Positions 38,931 to 51,407 of a stretch of DNA of 64,000 bases are shown piece after piece. The notes beneath the pieces were generated by a model that was given only the letters and a program-made list of their open reading frames with translations, did no database searches and was not told the DNA's origin. How positions within the stretch are numbered: the first letter of the stretch is position 1; every line of letters starts with the position of its first letter. Origin of the DNA: Ostreococcus mediterraneus (Eukaryota; Chlorophyta; Mamiellophyceae; Mamiellales; Bathycoccaceae). The stretch is from NCBI GenBank assembly GCA_012295225.1, contig WMKK01000022.1:248001-312000 (forward strand), read 5' to 3'. A program made the translations under genes and the position numbers.

Positions 38931-39337
38931 TTCATGAAATAATCAACCGAAATGAATCCGTGCTTTAAGCGCGTCCACCGACGCGAGCGACGCATCTCAG
39001 GCCTCCGCGCGCGAACCCGACGTAGTAAACATAAACGTTAATAAGTATCGAACGTCATTCCTTTTGAATACTGCAGCGTTCGCCTCCGCAGCGTCCGCAA
39101 CATCGCCCATGCCGATTCGATGCTTCGCGAAGGACGATTCTTCCCCAACGTTCCCGAGCCCATCGCGCCCACAGCGCACGTTCTACGACCATCCAAAGAA
39201 AGAGGAAGATGAAAAATAGTGTTTATGACACGCGGGCGCACGTCGCGGGCGCGCGCATGGCGCGGCGACGACGTACGTGCCCGAAAGTGACGCGCCTCTG
39301 AACCCTAGACGCACACATTTCGTTACGCGACGCACTA
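38931..39337. other. intergenic; conserved flank of F4 at its end
   Basis: No gene seen. The 28 bases at about 39301-39329 (start AACCCTAGACGCAC, end CATTTCGTTACGC) also precede F3 at about 28718-28745. Confidence 0.5.
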
Positions 39338-40271
39338 GCCTATTTCCCTAAGCGTCGCTTCAAATTTCGATTTCTTGAGTTATAATTGGTCGATGAGTGG
39401 GTCAAGTGCAAAAAAGGGCGCAAGTAGGTAGGAATTCAAAAACGTGTTTACAGCTGCCTCTCAAATACGTGCGCACGTCGACGTCGCGCGTTTACACGTC
39501 GCCCGCGCCGTACTCGATCGAAAGTAAATATAATAACACACCCGTGAGCCTTTCAAACGCGCCGAATAGTGCGCGCGCGTCGCCGATATGGTTTAAAATG
39601 TTCATTTTAGCGCGTTGCGGATATCGACCTGTAGACGCGTGGTCGCCGGGATTTACGTCACAAGATGACGTACAGGCATGCATAATACGTGTATCTACAT
39701 CTTCTTCAGTGCATGTGCTGAGTTTTACGCCCGCACGGCGACGATAGAGGCTGATGAACATGTGAGGGGCTCAACGACCAATTATGAACAGGAAATCGAG
39801 ATGTCGATCCGGAGTTACCGTTCATAATTGGTCGTTGAGCCCCTCACATGTTCATCAGCCTCTATCGTCGCCGTGCGGGCGTAAAACTCAGCACATGCAC
39901 TGAAGAAGATGTAGATACACGTATTATGCATGCCTGTACGTCATCTTGTGACGTAAATCCCGGCGACCACGCGTCTACAGGTCGATATCCGCAACGCGCT
40001 AAAATGAACATTTTAAACCATATCGGCGACGCGCGCGCACTATTCGGCGCGTTTGAAAGGCTCACGGGTGTGTTATTATATTTACTTTCGATCGAGTACG
40101 GCGCGGGCGACGTGTAAACGCGCGACGTCGACGTGCGCACGTATTTGAGAGGCAGCTGTAAACACGTTTTTGAATTCCTACCTACTTGCGCCCTTTTTTG
40201 CACTTGACCCACTCATCGACCAATTATAACTCAAGAAATCGAAATTTGAAGCGACCCTTAGGGAAATAGGC
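39338..40271. mobile_element. foldback element F4 (934 bp)
   Basis: Ends GCCTATTTCCC and GGGAAATAGGC, flanked by TA (39336-39337, 40272-40273). Both arms carry the private variant CTCGATCGAAAG in place of the GCAGTCGAAAG of other copies, another case of matching arms. Loop orientation as in F1. Confidence 0.93.
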
Positions 40272-40273
40272 TA

Positions 40274-40729
40274 ACCGCTCGTTATTTTTGCAGGTGTCAG
40301 ATTTGCAAAATTCAAAAAGTTGCCAACTTTGACGACGCACCGACGACGCGTGCGATAACGAAACGTTACAATATCCGACGACGAAGAAGAAAATATTATT
40401 CCCGATCGAATGCGATTCTAAACGCGCGAAGGGGCTTCGTGGCGGCGCTACACGGCGTCGCCAAAGTCAGGTGTCAGATTTTTTGACCCGTTTTTAGGAC
40501 TAATACGGTATGAGGGTAAAATAATGAATTTAATTAACGTCGACGTTTTGTCGCGCCGTCGCGCGCCACTACGCGCCGCGCGTAAGTCCGGGCGGCGCGG
40601 AGTGAACGGATCTTTTCGTCTACCGCGGTTTCCGACCGTTTAAGTTTGAATTCTGTGCGTGGGTGTTGACGGAACACGGCCGTTGGAGCTCGATGGGCAC
40701 GTTAACTTTTGGGGCAGATTCCGTCGCGT
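40274..40729. other. intergenic, no gene seen
   Basis: CAGGTGTCAGATTT occurs twice (about 40302 and 40469). Otherwise unremarkable. Confidence 0.4.
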
Positions 40730-41260
40730 ATGACGCGCCCTCACGCGCGTCGTAGCGCGTCTCCGACCACGTCGACGGCACGAAATGGTTGCGCGAAGAC
40801 TTTTCAACGACGTCCTGCCTCACTGGGAGGAGCAGGGGCAACGACGGCTCCCACTTGCGACGACGAAAAAGGGCACGCTCAGGTGGTTAAAGATGCTCGT
40901 GCGGTCGCCGTTTCTTTGCTCGCGAACAAACGTCGCCGGGCGGTTTCTGACCAGGTGATGGCAAAAGTGACAGCTACGACATTATTCCTTGACACTGTGA
41001 GCTTCAAAACAGAGTTGATCAAGCAACACGCGTTCCTCAACCGCGTGAGGAATCTGTTGAAAGATGAGGACGTGAAGCGAGAGGCGCGCGCGTTGGTCAC
41101 TGAAGAGTACAACTTACGACCGACTAAAAGAACTCGTGAAAGGCCTGAACACGCAAGTGGGCTGCGAATATCGATGCGAAATACTATTTTCATCATTCGT
41201 GCGAGATTTCGGCGCACACCGCATCCGTGCGCCGTCGGTATGTACGCACAAAGTTTGTAA
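40730..41260 (+). CDS. hypothetical protein
   Basis: 176 codons from ATG 40730. Ser/Thr/Arg-rich first half, then a charged helical region (E-L-I-K-Q-H-A-F-L-N-R-V-R-N-L-L-K-D-E near residue 110) and K-R-T-R-E-R. The last 30 residues run into less likely coding sequence. The start M-T-R-P-H-A-R-R resembles the M-T-R-R-F-R of the gene at 37639 in style only. No family recognised; it could be chance. Confidence 0.3.
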   Translation: MTRPHARRSASPTTSTARNGCAKTFQRRPASLGGAGATTAPTCDDEKGHAQVVKDARAVAVSLLANKRRRAVSDQVMAKVTATTLFLDTVSFKTELIKQHAFLNRVRNLLKDEDVKREARALVTEEYNLRPTKRTRERPEHASGLRISMRNTIFIIRARFRRTPHPCAVGMYAQSL

Positions 41261-41533
41261 TTCTAGACCCTGGAGATCTAATCCCAGGGCCAGTCGTTTT
41301 TGGGCGAATCGAAACCCAAACCGCCCGAATCGGAGTCCTCGCGCCCTGGAGTCCCGATTGGTCGCGCCGCGGGCACCTTCGATTTCGCGCCCCGAACCCC
41401 GTTTCGGCCACGGCGCGCGCGGATTTAACTCCACAAAAGACGCCATCCGAGCGCGCGCGCGCGCGCGACGACGACGACGACGCGCGCGCGACGGAGACGA
41501 CGTGAGGTTGCTTGCTTGAGTCGCATTACTTCA

Positions 41534-42046
41534 TTACACACGCGCGTCGACGACGACCGCGCACACGCGCGCGCGGAGTTCGTCCCTGGAGCCCCCGACG
41601 CGCATTCTTTGCTTCCTGAGCAAGTCTTTGAGCTCGGGTACGGTGAGCGTCGAGAACGGCGTTCGCCACGGAGAACAGCGGTCGTCCTCGTGTGCGGACA
41701 CAAGCGGCAGTGCACCGCCCCGCGCTGGGAACGCGCGGGCGCGGGCCTCGTCGTGCACCCGATGCATGGCGTAGAGGATCATGCACCAACTGTCGGCGAC
41801 GGCCTCTCGCTGGCGCCTGGATGGGCATGACGCTAGCGCGTCGCGCACCTCTTCGGGCGCGTGAGCGCCGCAGTACGTCACGCGCTCGTGTTTCGTAGCA
41901 GCTGGCGCACCGAACAACCCGCTGACCCACTGGTTGGGACTGAGCAAGGCGACGTGCGCGCTGCGAGCGCGAACAGCTGCAGTCTGCTCGCAGCGTGGCC
42001 ACGTCTCGAGCCAGGCGTCGAGACCCCACCCGCGCGCGCGTCCGAC
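41534..42046 (-). CDS. SAP-domain protein, 5' end uncertain
   Basis: The frame ends with F-S-T-L-T-V-P-E-L-K-D-L-L-R-K-Q-R, then V-G-G-S-R-D-E-L-R-A-R-V, a good SAP motif (35-residue helix-extended loop-helix that binds A/T-rich DNA or chromatin). Upstream the frame stays open with plausible protein sequence (G-W-G-L-D-A-W-L-E-T-W, S-P-N-Q-W-V-S-G-L-F-G). No in-frame ATG was found in the part I traced, so an upstream exon or a TTG at 41947 are the alternatives. A longer Arg-rich frame over the same DNA (41526-42362) is a composition artefact. Function beyond DNA binding unknown. Confidence 0.45.
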   Translation of the reverse strand, partial: VGRARGWGLDAWLETWPRCEQTAAVRARSAHVALLSPNQWVSGLFGAPAATKHERVTYCGAHAPEEVRDALASCPSRRQREAVADSWCMILYAMHRVHDEARARAFPARGGALPLVSAHEDDRCSPWRTPFSTLTVPELKDLLRKQRMRVGGSRDELRARVCAVVVDARV

Positions 42047-42370
42047 GGCGCGCCGCCCCGAGCGCGACCTTGGGACGCCGGCCCTTCGCCCTCGCGCCCG
42101 CGGCGCGCCCGCGCGGCGCCGGCGCCCGCGCCTCGTCCTTTAGGCGCGCGCATCGCCTTGTAACGCCAATCGTCACTCCCCGCCTGATTTTGTAGTGCGC
42201 CACGCGTGCTCGGAGAGATGCGATGACGCCCCCGCCCCGCTCTCGCGCGCGATCCGACGGCGCCGGCGACGCGCCCGTCCTCGTCGCGCGTCGCGTCGCG
42301 ACGCGTCGACGTCCGACGCGTCGCCGGCGCCGTCGGATCGCGGCGCGCGCGATAAGATTCACAGATCTAA

Positions 42371-43007
42371 GGCTGAAAAAGAGATTCCTATAATCCTATA
42401 ATTTCACGCCGAATGTCCGAATATTTATAGGATTATAGAGTCCGGCGGACTCTATAATCGAATTATAGAGTCCGCCGGATTCTAAAAAATTCTATAATTA
42501 TAGCGTTTAGGGACACAAGTCTTGAGTTAATCGACCAATTAATTTAGCCGTTTTCCGTTACGAAAAGAGATTCATTGGTGCGCCACGGGAAGCGCCACAT
42601 ATGCGCCATCGCGCGCGTTTCTCTGTACCTGAACGTTCCATCATCGTACCGAAAGCATTTGTGACCGTCTCCGCACGCGCGCGCGTGTCGCGCGCGTCAT
42701 TACGCGCACGTGTATATTTCAAGCAAAAGTGACCATGTCACAGTACTGTTTGTGCATAGAAACTTGTAAACGTAAGTGCTCCATCATCAGGGCGCGCAAC
42801 TTCAAGCCCTGAACGACAAAAGAAGCGCAATAGTTGACGCGTTGTTTGGTTCGTTTCGCGCGTCTTTTGACGCGCGCGTCCGTCGTCGGGCGCTATTTTA
42901 GTCGTCGGGAGAGTTATAGAAATCTCTTTTCGCACTTTTCCGACGTCTATAAAATGGCGCCGAATGTCCGAGAAAATTATAGAAATATAGGAATCTCTTT
43001 TTCAGCC
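42371..43007. mobile_element. Tourist/Harbinger-like MITE (637 bp)
   Basis: Ends GGCTGAAAAAGAGATTCC and its inverse, with inverted similarity extending about 50 bp (including CCGAATGTCCGA). Flanked by TAA on both sides (42368-42370, 43008-43010), the 3-bp duplication typical of PIF/Harbinger MITEs. Inside, 42437-42484 holds two self-complementary AGAGTCCGCCGGA-type stems in tandem. No coding frame. Confidence 0.75.
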
Positions 43008-43272
43008 TAAGGAGATCTAAGAACCCGCGCGCGGACGCGCCCCTGGTGGCGATCGCTCGTCGAGGGACTCGGCGAAGTTTCGATTTCACCGCTTGATCTC
43101 GGGCGAAGTTTCGATCGCGCGGACGCCGCGGGTCCGAGCGCGCGGCGCCCGCGACGAGTCAGGACCGGGCGAGGGGGGGGGACTCGCGACAGTTTCGATT
43201 TCGCCCCGAAGTTTCGATTTGGGCGCCCGAAAATTCTATACCCCGAACAACTTGAAAATCACCCCATCGCCG
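43008..43272. other. GC-rich spacer with GAAGTTTCGAT repeats
   Basis: A short motif close to GAAGTTTCGATTTC occurs four times between 43073 and 43222, and a run of nine G lies near 43174. No gene seen. Confidence 0.4.
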
Positions 43273-43496
43273 TTTTCATTATTTTTGATAAAATTAACCT
43301 CCAAGATGCATGAATTTCGTCGGAACCTCGACGACGCGATACTTCACGCGAGACGACGAACGATGTCGCGTTGGAAAGCTCTAAAGTTTTTACAAAATAT
43401 ATCCGCGAATCAGCGCGATCGGATCCCGCGTCGCGACATTAGACACGCGCAAACGCGAAAATTAACGTTTTTCATACTTTTTTTCGAAATCACGTG
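43273..43496. repeat. 223-bp repeat family with TTTTCGAAAA ends, diverged copy
   Basis: Aligns with 59523-59750 (same orientation) and with the inverse of 8216-8438, but with many substitutions. The gypsy element is inserted just beyond its right end; a similar end fragment resumes at 51545. Confidence 0.65.
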
Positions 43497-43511
43497 TAGT
43501 ACACGTGAAAT

Positions 43512-43648
43512 TGTTAATAGAATACGCTCTTTTGAGCGATCTCCTGATGATTCTACCAATGTAAAGGTTCTAGCTATATCGTAGTCCTACTTTTGATAAG
43601 ACCTCAGAATTTTACACACTTTATCTTAATTTGGTCTTACTCCAAACA
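43512..43648 (+). repeat. 5' LTR of the gypsy element
   Basis: 137 bp from TGTTAATAG to ACTCCAAACA, preceded by GAAAT. Identical by eye to the 3' LTR. Short for an LTR. Confidence 0.92.
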
Positions 43649-46600
43649 CTGGTGGCGCCCACCTTGTGAAACACGCGAAAACCGGGAGGGGAAAGTACTA
43701 GTACCACTCCGGCTCAGAGCACCCGACCTGCCCCGACGCTGGGTATAGACGCTCAGTCTAAGCTTCACCGCCTGAACAGTCCTCACGCATTCTCCGGCTC
43801 ACGGAGTGCAGTTTGCGACACTCGAAGTTCAGGGAGATCGTGCATCGCGCATCGCGCATCACGTAATCCTCGCGCGCGCCTATCGCGTGATTTGCCCCTC
43901 AGAATGTGAGCCTGATAGCCTTAAACTAGGTACAGACCACAAGGGACACGTTGTAGAGTCATGACTCGTCGTATGGCTGGTCGCACCGCCGCCGCCGCCG
44001 CCGAGGCTAGGTTAATCGCGTCGAGATGCTCCATTCCGAGTTGCTCACGTCGCACTCACACGAACCACGCCTACTACTAACCAACATAAGAATGGTCGCT
44101 ACACGTTCAACGCTTGATGAAGAAGCCGCACCGGTTATCGAACAAACCGCGCCGATTATCGAATCCGAAGATACACCTGCCGTCGCGGACGCGGATGGCC
44201 CTACCGAGCAAATGGCAACCCCACCTCTACCACCTCTCATGGAGTCTACACCTCAACCGTCTGACTACCGAATGACTGACTATATGGGTCCGCCGGGTGG
44301 TATCGTGGCGCGTTCGAAAACTTTCTATGACCACGCAGTGTCTTCTTGGGAAGAGGCCATGGGTCGTGAAAACCTCATTCTTCAGGTCACCCGTAGCGGG
44401 GGCAACGAAGAGCAATACGCTGAAGCACAAAACGTTCATTGGCCAAGAGTGGTGACCTGTGCACGGATGGCTCTGAACTCTATCCGACAAGCGCTGAATC
44501 TCGTGGCTTGGAATCAGGACAATCGACATTCAGGAGTGCCATCGCGGTACGAAGAACTGACGAGAACGTACTCCTCGCTCGAAACGCAGATAAATGCGCG
44601 CCCGGAGTTTTTTGTGAATTCGTTGGCAACCTCAGCAGACACGACCAGTGACACAACAAACCATGGAGATATCACAATGTTGAGAAATTCAGCCGCAAGT
44701 CTTCTGAGTAACCTGGAGAATTTCAAAACGATGGCTCCCCACTTCGGGGGAAAGGAGGAAAGCGGCGACGACATTGATTTTCGCTCGTTCTTCGCTCGCG
44801 TCAAGTCATGTTTTGCAAACGCCAAAGATCGTGCTTTAGCTCTTCGAGCGAATGCTGCTTTGAGCGACGCGGACAGAATCGGGTTTGTCCGTCGCTTAAT
44901 CGAACGATCTAGTGTTACCAATGCAGTAATACGTGTGCAGCGGGCGCGTCACGACGCGTTAGAAGATTACTCCGTATTCGTTAAATTCGTGTACGGGGAA
45001 TTTTCTAGCGCGGAAAGCGTTCTACAAGCGATTGAGGAATTCCAGTTCTTTAAATGGACTCCAACGTCGGCGAAGGGCAAACGCCTATCGACCATCATCA
45101 AGGAAAAGGTTACCGAGCGGAAGGCGCTGTTGATGACGGTCGAAGAAATGGGCGAGACGTGCCCGGACGACATCACGGCGAAGGTTTATGAGGAAACAAG
45201 TTGGACGAAACTTTTGAACGTCATCAAAGGTTCGATGTTCGCAACAGGACTAACGAGCGCCGTCGATCCTTTCTTTATCAAATGGCAATCTGACCTCTCC
45301 TCAGACATAACCTCGTTGAAACGCTCGAATAAGTTGCAGCTCACCGGGCCTGACGGTCAAGTAAGACAGCTGGGCACCTCTCTACATGTCGTCGCAACTG
45401 CACACGCGATTGAATCGAAAATATATGAACTTGGTGAGTATGGTGACAAACTACAAGTTGCTGCGCAGAACACCAAGTTGATCAATAACAAGGCTGATCG
45501 ATCATGGTCACAAACTACGCAAGCGATTCCGTCCTCGAACTTGTTAGCCATTTCAGACCAAGAAGGAACCCAGAATGTGACCATGTGTGCAGTTGCACAA
45601 AGTGAACGGGCCCCGATGGTATGCTTCGTGTGTGGCAAAGAGGGACACGCTTACCGAGAGTGCAACGCGCCCGAGAATACGATCAATTTCGACTCCGCCA
45701 TTACGCGTGCATCAGCTGGGCCCCGTGGCATGACAATTAACCTGGTCAAAGACTTCTGGGCATCTTCCCCGAGAACAAAATCCGGGTTGATCAAGACAAT
45801 AACGGATTCCCGATCCGCTTTTTACAAATCTCAACGTAACGGTGGAGCCACGTTCCAACGTGCACGGGAACGCCTTGCCACGGTTACGATGCGTGACATC
45901 CACGAACTCGACGATGCAGACCTTCTCATGGAAGTCGAAGAACTGTGGGTCTTGGAATCCGTTGACGCGCCAAGTACTGACTCGCTTTTTTTAATGAGCG
46001 CAGGTGATGAGGTAGCTCATACTACATCCCCTGCGCTAAACAAAACACGAGATGGTCGACGGCGAAATAAATCCTTCGCGAAAGTACAAGGAAACATCAA
46101 TGGATCCCCTTTTCAGATGCTCTTGGATTCAGGTGCCGCCGCGAACTTCATAGACTCATCGGTCGTGGATACTCTCGGCTTACGACGCTTCCCGGTCGAT
46201 GAAGTCATAGTCGCCATGGCAAATGGATCCACCGAGCGATCTTCACACATCGTAAAAATAAACATCGAGATACACGGTACCTTTGTGCCAAGCGATTTCA
46301 GAGTTATACGATTACCCGACATTCAGGTCGTACTCGGAGAAGATTTTCTCGTGGATGGACGAGTGGTCATGGATTACTCTACAGGAAATATTCAAATCCA
46401 AGGTAAAGTTATCACCACAACCGGATACGCTGACGAACAATCGTCAAAAGACTATGATAGCATACGGATAATCTCTTTCTTCAGTATGAGGATTCCTCGT
46501 GATTCAACCCATGATATCCGCTTACACTCGATTGAGTCAACCACTGACGATGTCCTGTCGTGGCACGTCCCAGGACGAGACAATTCTTCCAGACTTGATC

Positions 46601-49600
46601 CTATCGTCTCAACATATCTCGACTCTTGCGACAACGCAACACAGCCGCCAGACCGTCATACGCACACCGATCTCTTGACAAGTGCACACCTTTTTGACAT
46701 GGTCTTCCTTGAAGTGACGACAGAGGCGCAGGTAGAGGAGCACCTTTTCTCCGCCCAAGTAAAAGACATTGAGCTAGAAGGAATTCCCTCAACACGTGCC
46801 ATAGCAGAATCGTTTATGAACACGTCGATGCCGTCGTCAACTCTGAGTACTGAGGACAATACGCGGCTGTTAGAAATCCTATCAGGGAATCATGATGTTA
46901 TCTCTCCCGCTCGAGCATCCATCAGCGAATATGTTAAGACATTACCAAGATGTAGACTTACCTTGACAGAAGGAAAGAACCCTGTCGCAGCGCGTTTCTA
47001 CCGTATGGATGCCGGAAAACTCACTTTTCTGAAATCTCTACTGGCGGAATACCAAGAGAAAGGACTGATCGAACCTTCGACAGCGCCCTATGCCTCCCCA
47101 GCAATGCTCGTGGCCAAAAAGGTAAAAGGGGAGTGGCGATTAGTCGTGGATTACAGAGATCTGAACTCAAAGTTGGTGCCGAATAACTATCCCTTACCGA
47201 GTTGCGAACAAGCTTTAGACGCAATCGGTGCATCGGGCGCAAGAATAATGAGCCTTTTTGATTTGACTGATGGGTATAATAACATGCTTATGGCAGACGA
47301 GGAGTCGAAAGATCTGACGACGTTTACCACTCCTCTGGGCGCATGGCGGTTTCTCGTTTTGGCCCAAGGACTGTGCGTCGCACCCTCGGCTTTCCAAAAT
47401 TTCATGGATGGGATTTTTCGGGACTCGATTAACTCACACATGGTGGTCTATTTGGACGACATCCTGATCTATTCGCGCTCACACAAGGAACATCTCGATC
47501 ACCTCTCTCAGTTTTTCAGCACCGCGAAGAAGTCTGGCCTACGCGTGAAAGCGTCAAAATCACACTTATTCACAACTGAAGCGGATTTCCTCGGCCATAA
47601 GATAAAATTGTCAGACGGTGTATGTGAGATACGTGCTCAATCCAGCAAAACCGAAGCAATAAGCTCATGGATAACACCACGATCAAACAAGCAATTGCAA
47701 CAGTTTCTCGGCCTCGCAAACTACTATAACAGACTGATACCGAATTACGCCGAAATCATGACTACGAAAAGTTTTGGAACAATGCAGAGAACGAAGCGTT
47801 TGAGAAATTGAAGAAAGCCCTCACTTCTGATAATGTTGTGATATCCCCACGGCTCGACGTACCATTCATCATCGAAGCCGACGCCTCACGATATTGCGTA
47901 GGAGGAGCAATCATGCAACACATCGAGAATGCCGACCGAGTCGTTGCATATGTGAGCCACAAACTCCCGGAAACAGCACAAAGATGGCCAACCCATGAAC
48001 GTGAACTCTTCGCTCTGGTGTATATCGTGAAGAAGTATATGCACCTGTTTCGTGGACAGAAGGTAATCTACCGAGGCGACCACAAACCGCTCCTTGCCTT
48101 ACGAACACAAACGCACTTGAGCGATAAAATGCACCGGTGGCTGTATCAAGTGCTGAACGAAGTGCAATGGGAAATGGTGTGGACAAAGGGCGCGGATCTA
48201 GTAGTGGCTGACGCTTTGTCACGAAACGACGAGTCGGACAACGTTAAATCCCGCTTCGAGCGCACCCCGGAGTTAGAAGCGTTATATTCCATCCTGACGA
48301 ACACGGATATTCCATTGGAAAACAGAGATCAGCTACTGGCAAGAGAATGTTCATCAGACGACGATTTCCTACGCCATGAATTCACAAAGACCGGAACAGC
48401 CAATGTATATTCTCTTTGGACATACCTGAATGCCATTTCACGTTCGGTGCCGACTTGGGATTCCGCCAGTACCTCTATCGGTGTATATTCTCATCTCGAC
48501 GTCACTCCCGAACTCAAGAATCTGATTCAAGACGCACTGTTAGAGGACGATCTAAGCCGTCAAGTATTGTCTGGGGAACATCTGGATGGATTATACGCAA
48601 CGAACGATTTAGTATATAAACGCAGAGCGGACGTGCCAGGATCTCATCCGGTCCTCTACATACCAAGCCAAGCTCTACATGTCCATCATCTGCTCATATC
48701 TTTAGCTCATGAAGACATGCTAACAGCTCATGCTAACGCTAGAGCTACCTTGGATAAACTCATGCGTTTCTTTTTCTGGGATAATATGTCCGTACACGTG
48801 GAAAAGTTCGTACGCACATGCGACATATGCGCCCGATGCGCCATAAATCGCAGGAAGAACGTAATCCCTTTCAAGTTTAGTACTCCGAATCACGCCTTCG
48901 AAGTTATCGCAATCGACGAGGTCCGCCTGACTCCTACTCACTCTGGAAATACAGGAGTATGGGTCATCGTCGATGCTCTCACAGGTCGTTGTATCCTCGT
49001 TCCCACGACATCATCGACGACCGCTGAACGACTATGTTCAATCCTTTTCCAACACGTGGTTTCTAAATGGGGTTTTCCTACACGTATCATTTCAGATAAA
49101 GGCCCTCAATTCGATTCAGATGTGTATAAAAGACTACTGGAGACATTACACATAAAACGGAACATGAGTTCGGCCGAGACACCCACGACAGCCGGACTGG
49201 TCGAACGAAAGAATCAAGACGTCATACACGCACTGCGAAAATATGCGGCGACCTATCCAGAAGAGTGGGATGTGTTACTTCCAGCAGTAGAATTCGCGTT
49301 GAATGACTCTCCCCGAACCTCAACTGGTGGATATACCCCGTTTCAATTATCAACAGGTCGAAGTCCTTCCATCCCCATTGGAGCACTCTTCCACGAGATA
49401 TCCAAGCCGAGTTTGGGTGATAAGGATAATACTGCTCTCACATATCTGAATTCATACATGAAAGCCATAAAGCTCGCACGATCCACTCTGCGACTCTATA
49501 ACGATCAGAGTTATTTGAAACGGTTAGCACAATCCCCCGTGCCAAACTTCTACGCGCCGAACGAATTGGTATGGTACGATAATCGAGCAGGAGCGAAAAC

Positions 49601-51407
49601 TCACGGAAAGAAACTTTCGAAGCTTGAACCAACCAAGGATGGACCATACCGCATCATCTCAAAAGGACATATGAATACCTACTTTGTGGACCCCACGCCT
49701 CAACATGGATCCACATCACCTCCCTTGTCCTGTACGATGCCTATAAATGGACGTCATCTTTCGTCGTTCCATGAACGTGAAGAACCTGATCTCTATGATT
49801 CCGACGTTGGAACCTCCGACTCTCTGAACACTGACACCATCCCAGCTGATATTAGTGACCATACAACTTCAGACGATATGGATTCCACATTGGATACCTC
49901 TGACGTCGTGCCCACGGTAACTACTCGATCTGCAAATCGCCGGTTACGACAAGAAGCCCTGGAACGTCTCACCATGACACCGGATGAAGAGGAACACCAC
50001 TTTCCACGAAAATCTGACTCTGGTACCATTAGAGGCATCAAATCTACCCTACCATTTGTATCTGTTGAGAGACACATCGAAATCCTTGGTCATCGTTTTA
50101 CTACCGGTGCGAATTCTGTTACATTTCCTGAATATCGCGTCAAATGGAACGAAGAAGGTGTCGTATCAGATGAATGGATACATGGAAACGAGTTTATTAG
50201 ATTCAACACCTATGTTGCAGCACGATTCGATAGTCTGACTAAATATTTGGATAGTACCTTTGGACATGGTGACTCCTTACGTTCACCGATACCTGACAAT
50301 CCGAGCGTTGAAGACCTTCTCTTACGGCGTTTGTACCGTGAAAACCCCGCACATGTTCAAAAGGGGAGGAAATGTAAAAGTGATCTGAAATCTAGAAGAG
50401 CTTTCGTAACAGAATGTCGACTATTCAAGGATGAAAATGGACAACAACAAATTGAATATTCATGGATTAACAGGCGAGGCGATCACGGACGTTTCATCAA
50501 ATATTTACCTGGCTGTTTCGACAAAATGACATCAAATACCCTGAATACACGCCTTACAACACCTGGCCTGGATAATCTTGTATTGAACTTACTATCTACC
50601 CGTAAGGAGAAATCAAGAAAGATCCGCATTCTTGTAGGATTCTCTGGAAAGAAAAGCGTGTCAAAAATGCTTACGTCGTTACACTTACTAGATAAGGTAG
50701 AACTTATCACCTTTGACATAAACGCCAAGTACGATCCTGATTATGTATTGGATATACTTAAATGGGAGACTTGGTCCAATGCTGAATTTCCTTTTCCAAC
50801 GCATTATTTTGATATTGTATGGCTCAGTCCACCTTGTACGGAATACTCGCCGGCGTTGACAAGCCGTGAAAGACACATTGACTTGGCAAATAAACTCATC
50901 ATGACCACCCGTCGATTTCTGACTTATCTAGACCCTCCCGCGTGGTTCATGGAAAATCAAGCCTCTGGGAAATTCGCTCTCCATCATCAAAATTGTATGA
51001 AGGATTGGAGTGCTCTTCGTAATGAGATTACGTATTGCCGTTACGGTTACGCGTATTGCAAACCTACTTCTATATGGTCTAACCTGGACTTATCTGTATT
51101 GGATTTGAAAAGCTGTAAAACGACTCCTTGTTTACAGCGACTTATCGAAGTACGACACTCAACTACCGCCCAATCTGGACCGAGTCGAGATGGTACTCCC
51201 GGTACTCCGGTTGAACAATCCATGACAGTACCACCACGACTGTTACAAATTCTTTTCGAACATGCAGTTAGTTGTTTATATCTCGAACTTCCTGATCTTT
51301 CACCATTACGTAAATGGGTGTCTATCAATCAGATTCAATGTTATCCTGTGTGTCTGGTCGACCATCCTTTCGATTGGTCCCTGACGCCTTCTTAAAACAG
51401 GGAGGAG

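Noticed and set aside
41526-42362. 278-codon Arg-rich frame
   Set aside because: Low-complexity product of GC-rich DNA; the overlapping frame with a SAP motif is the better candidate.
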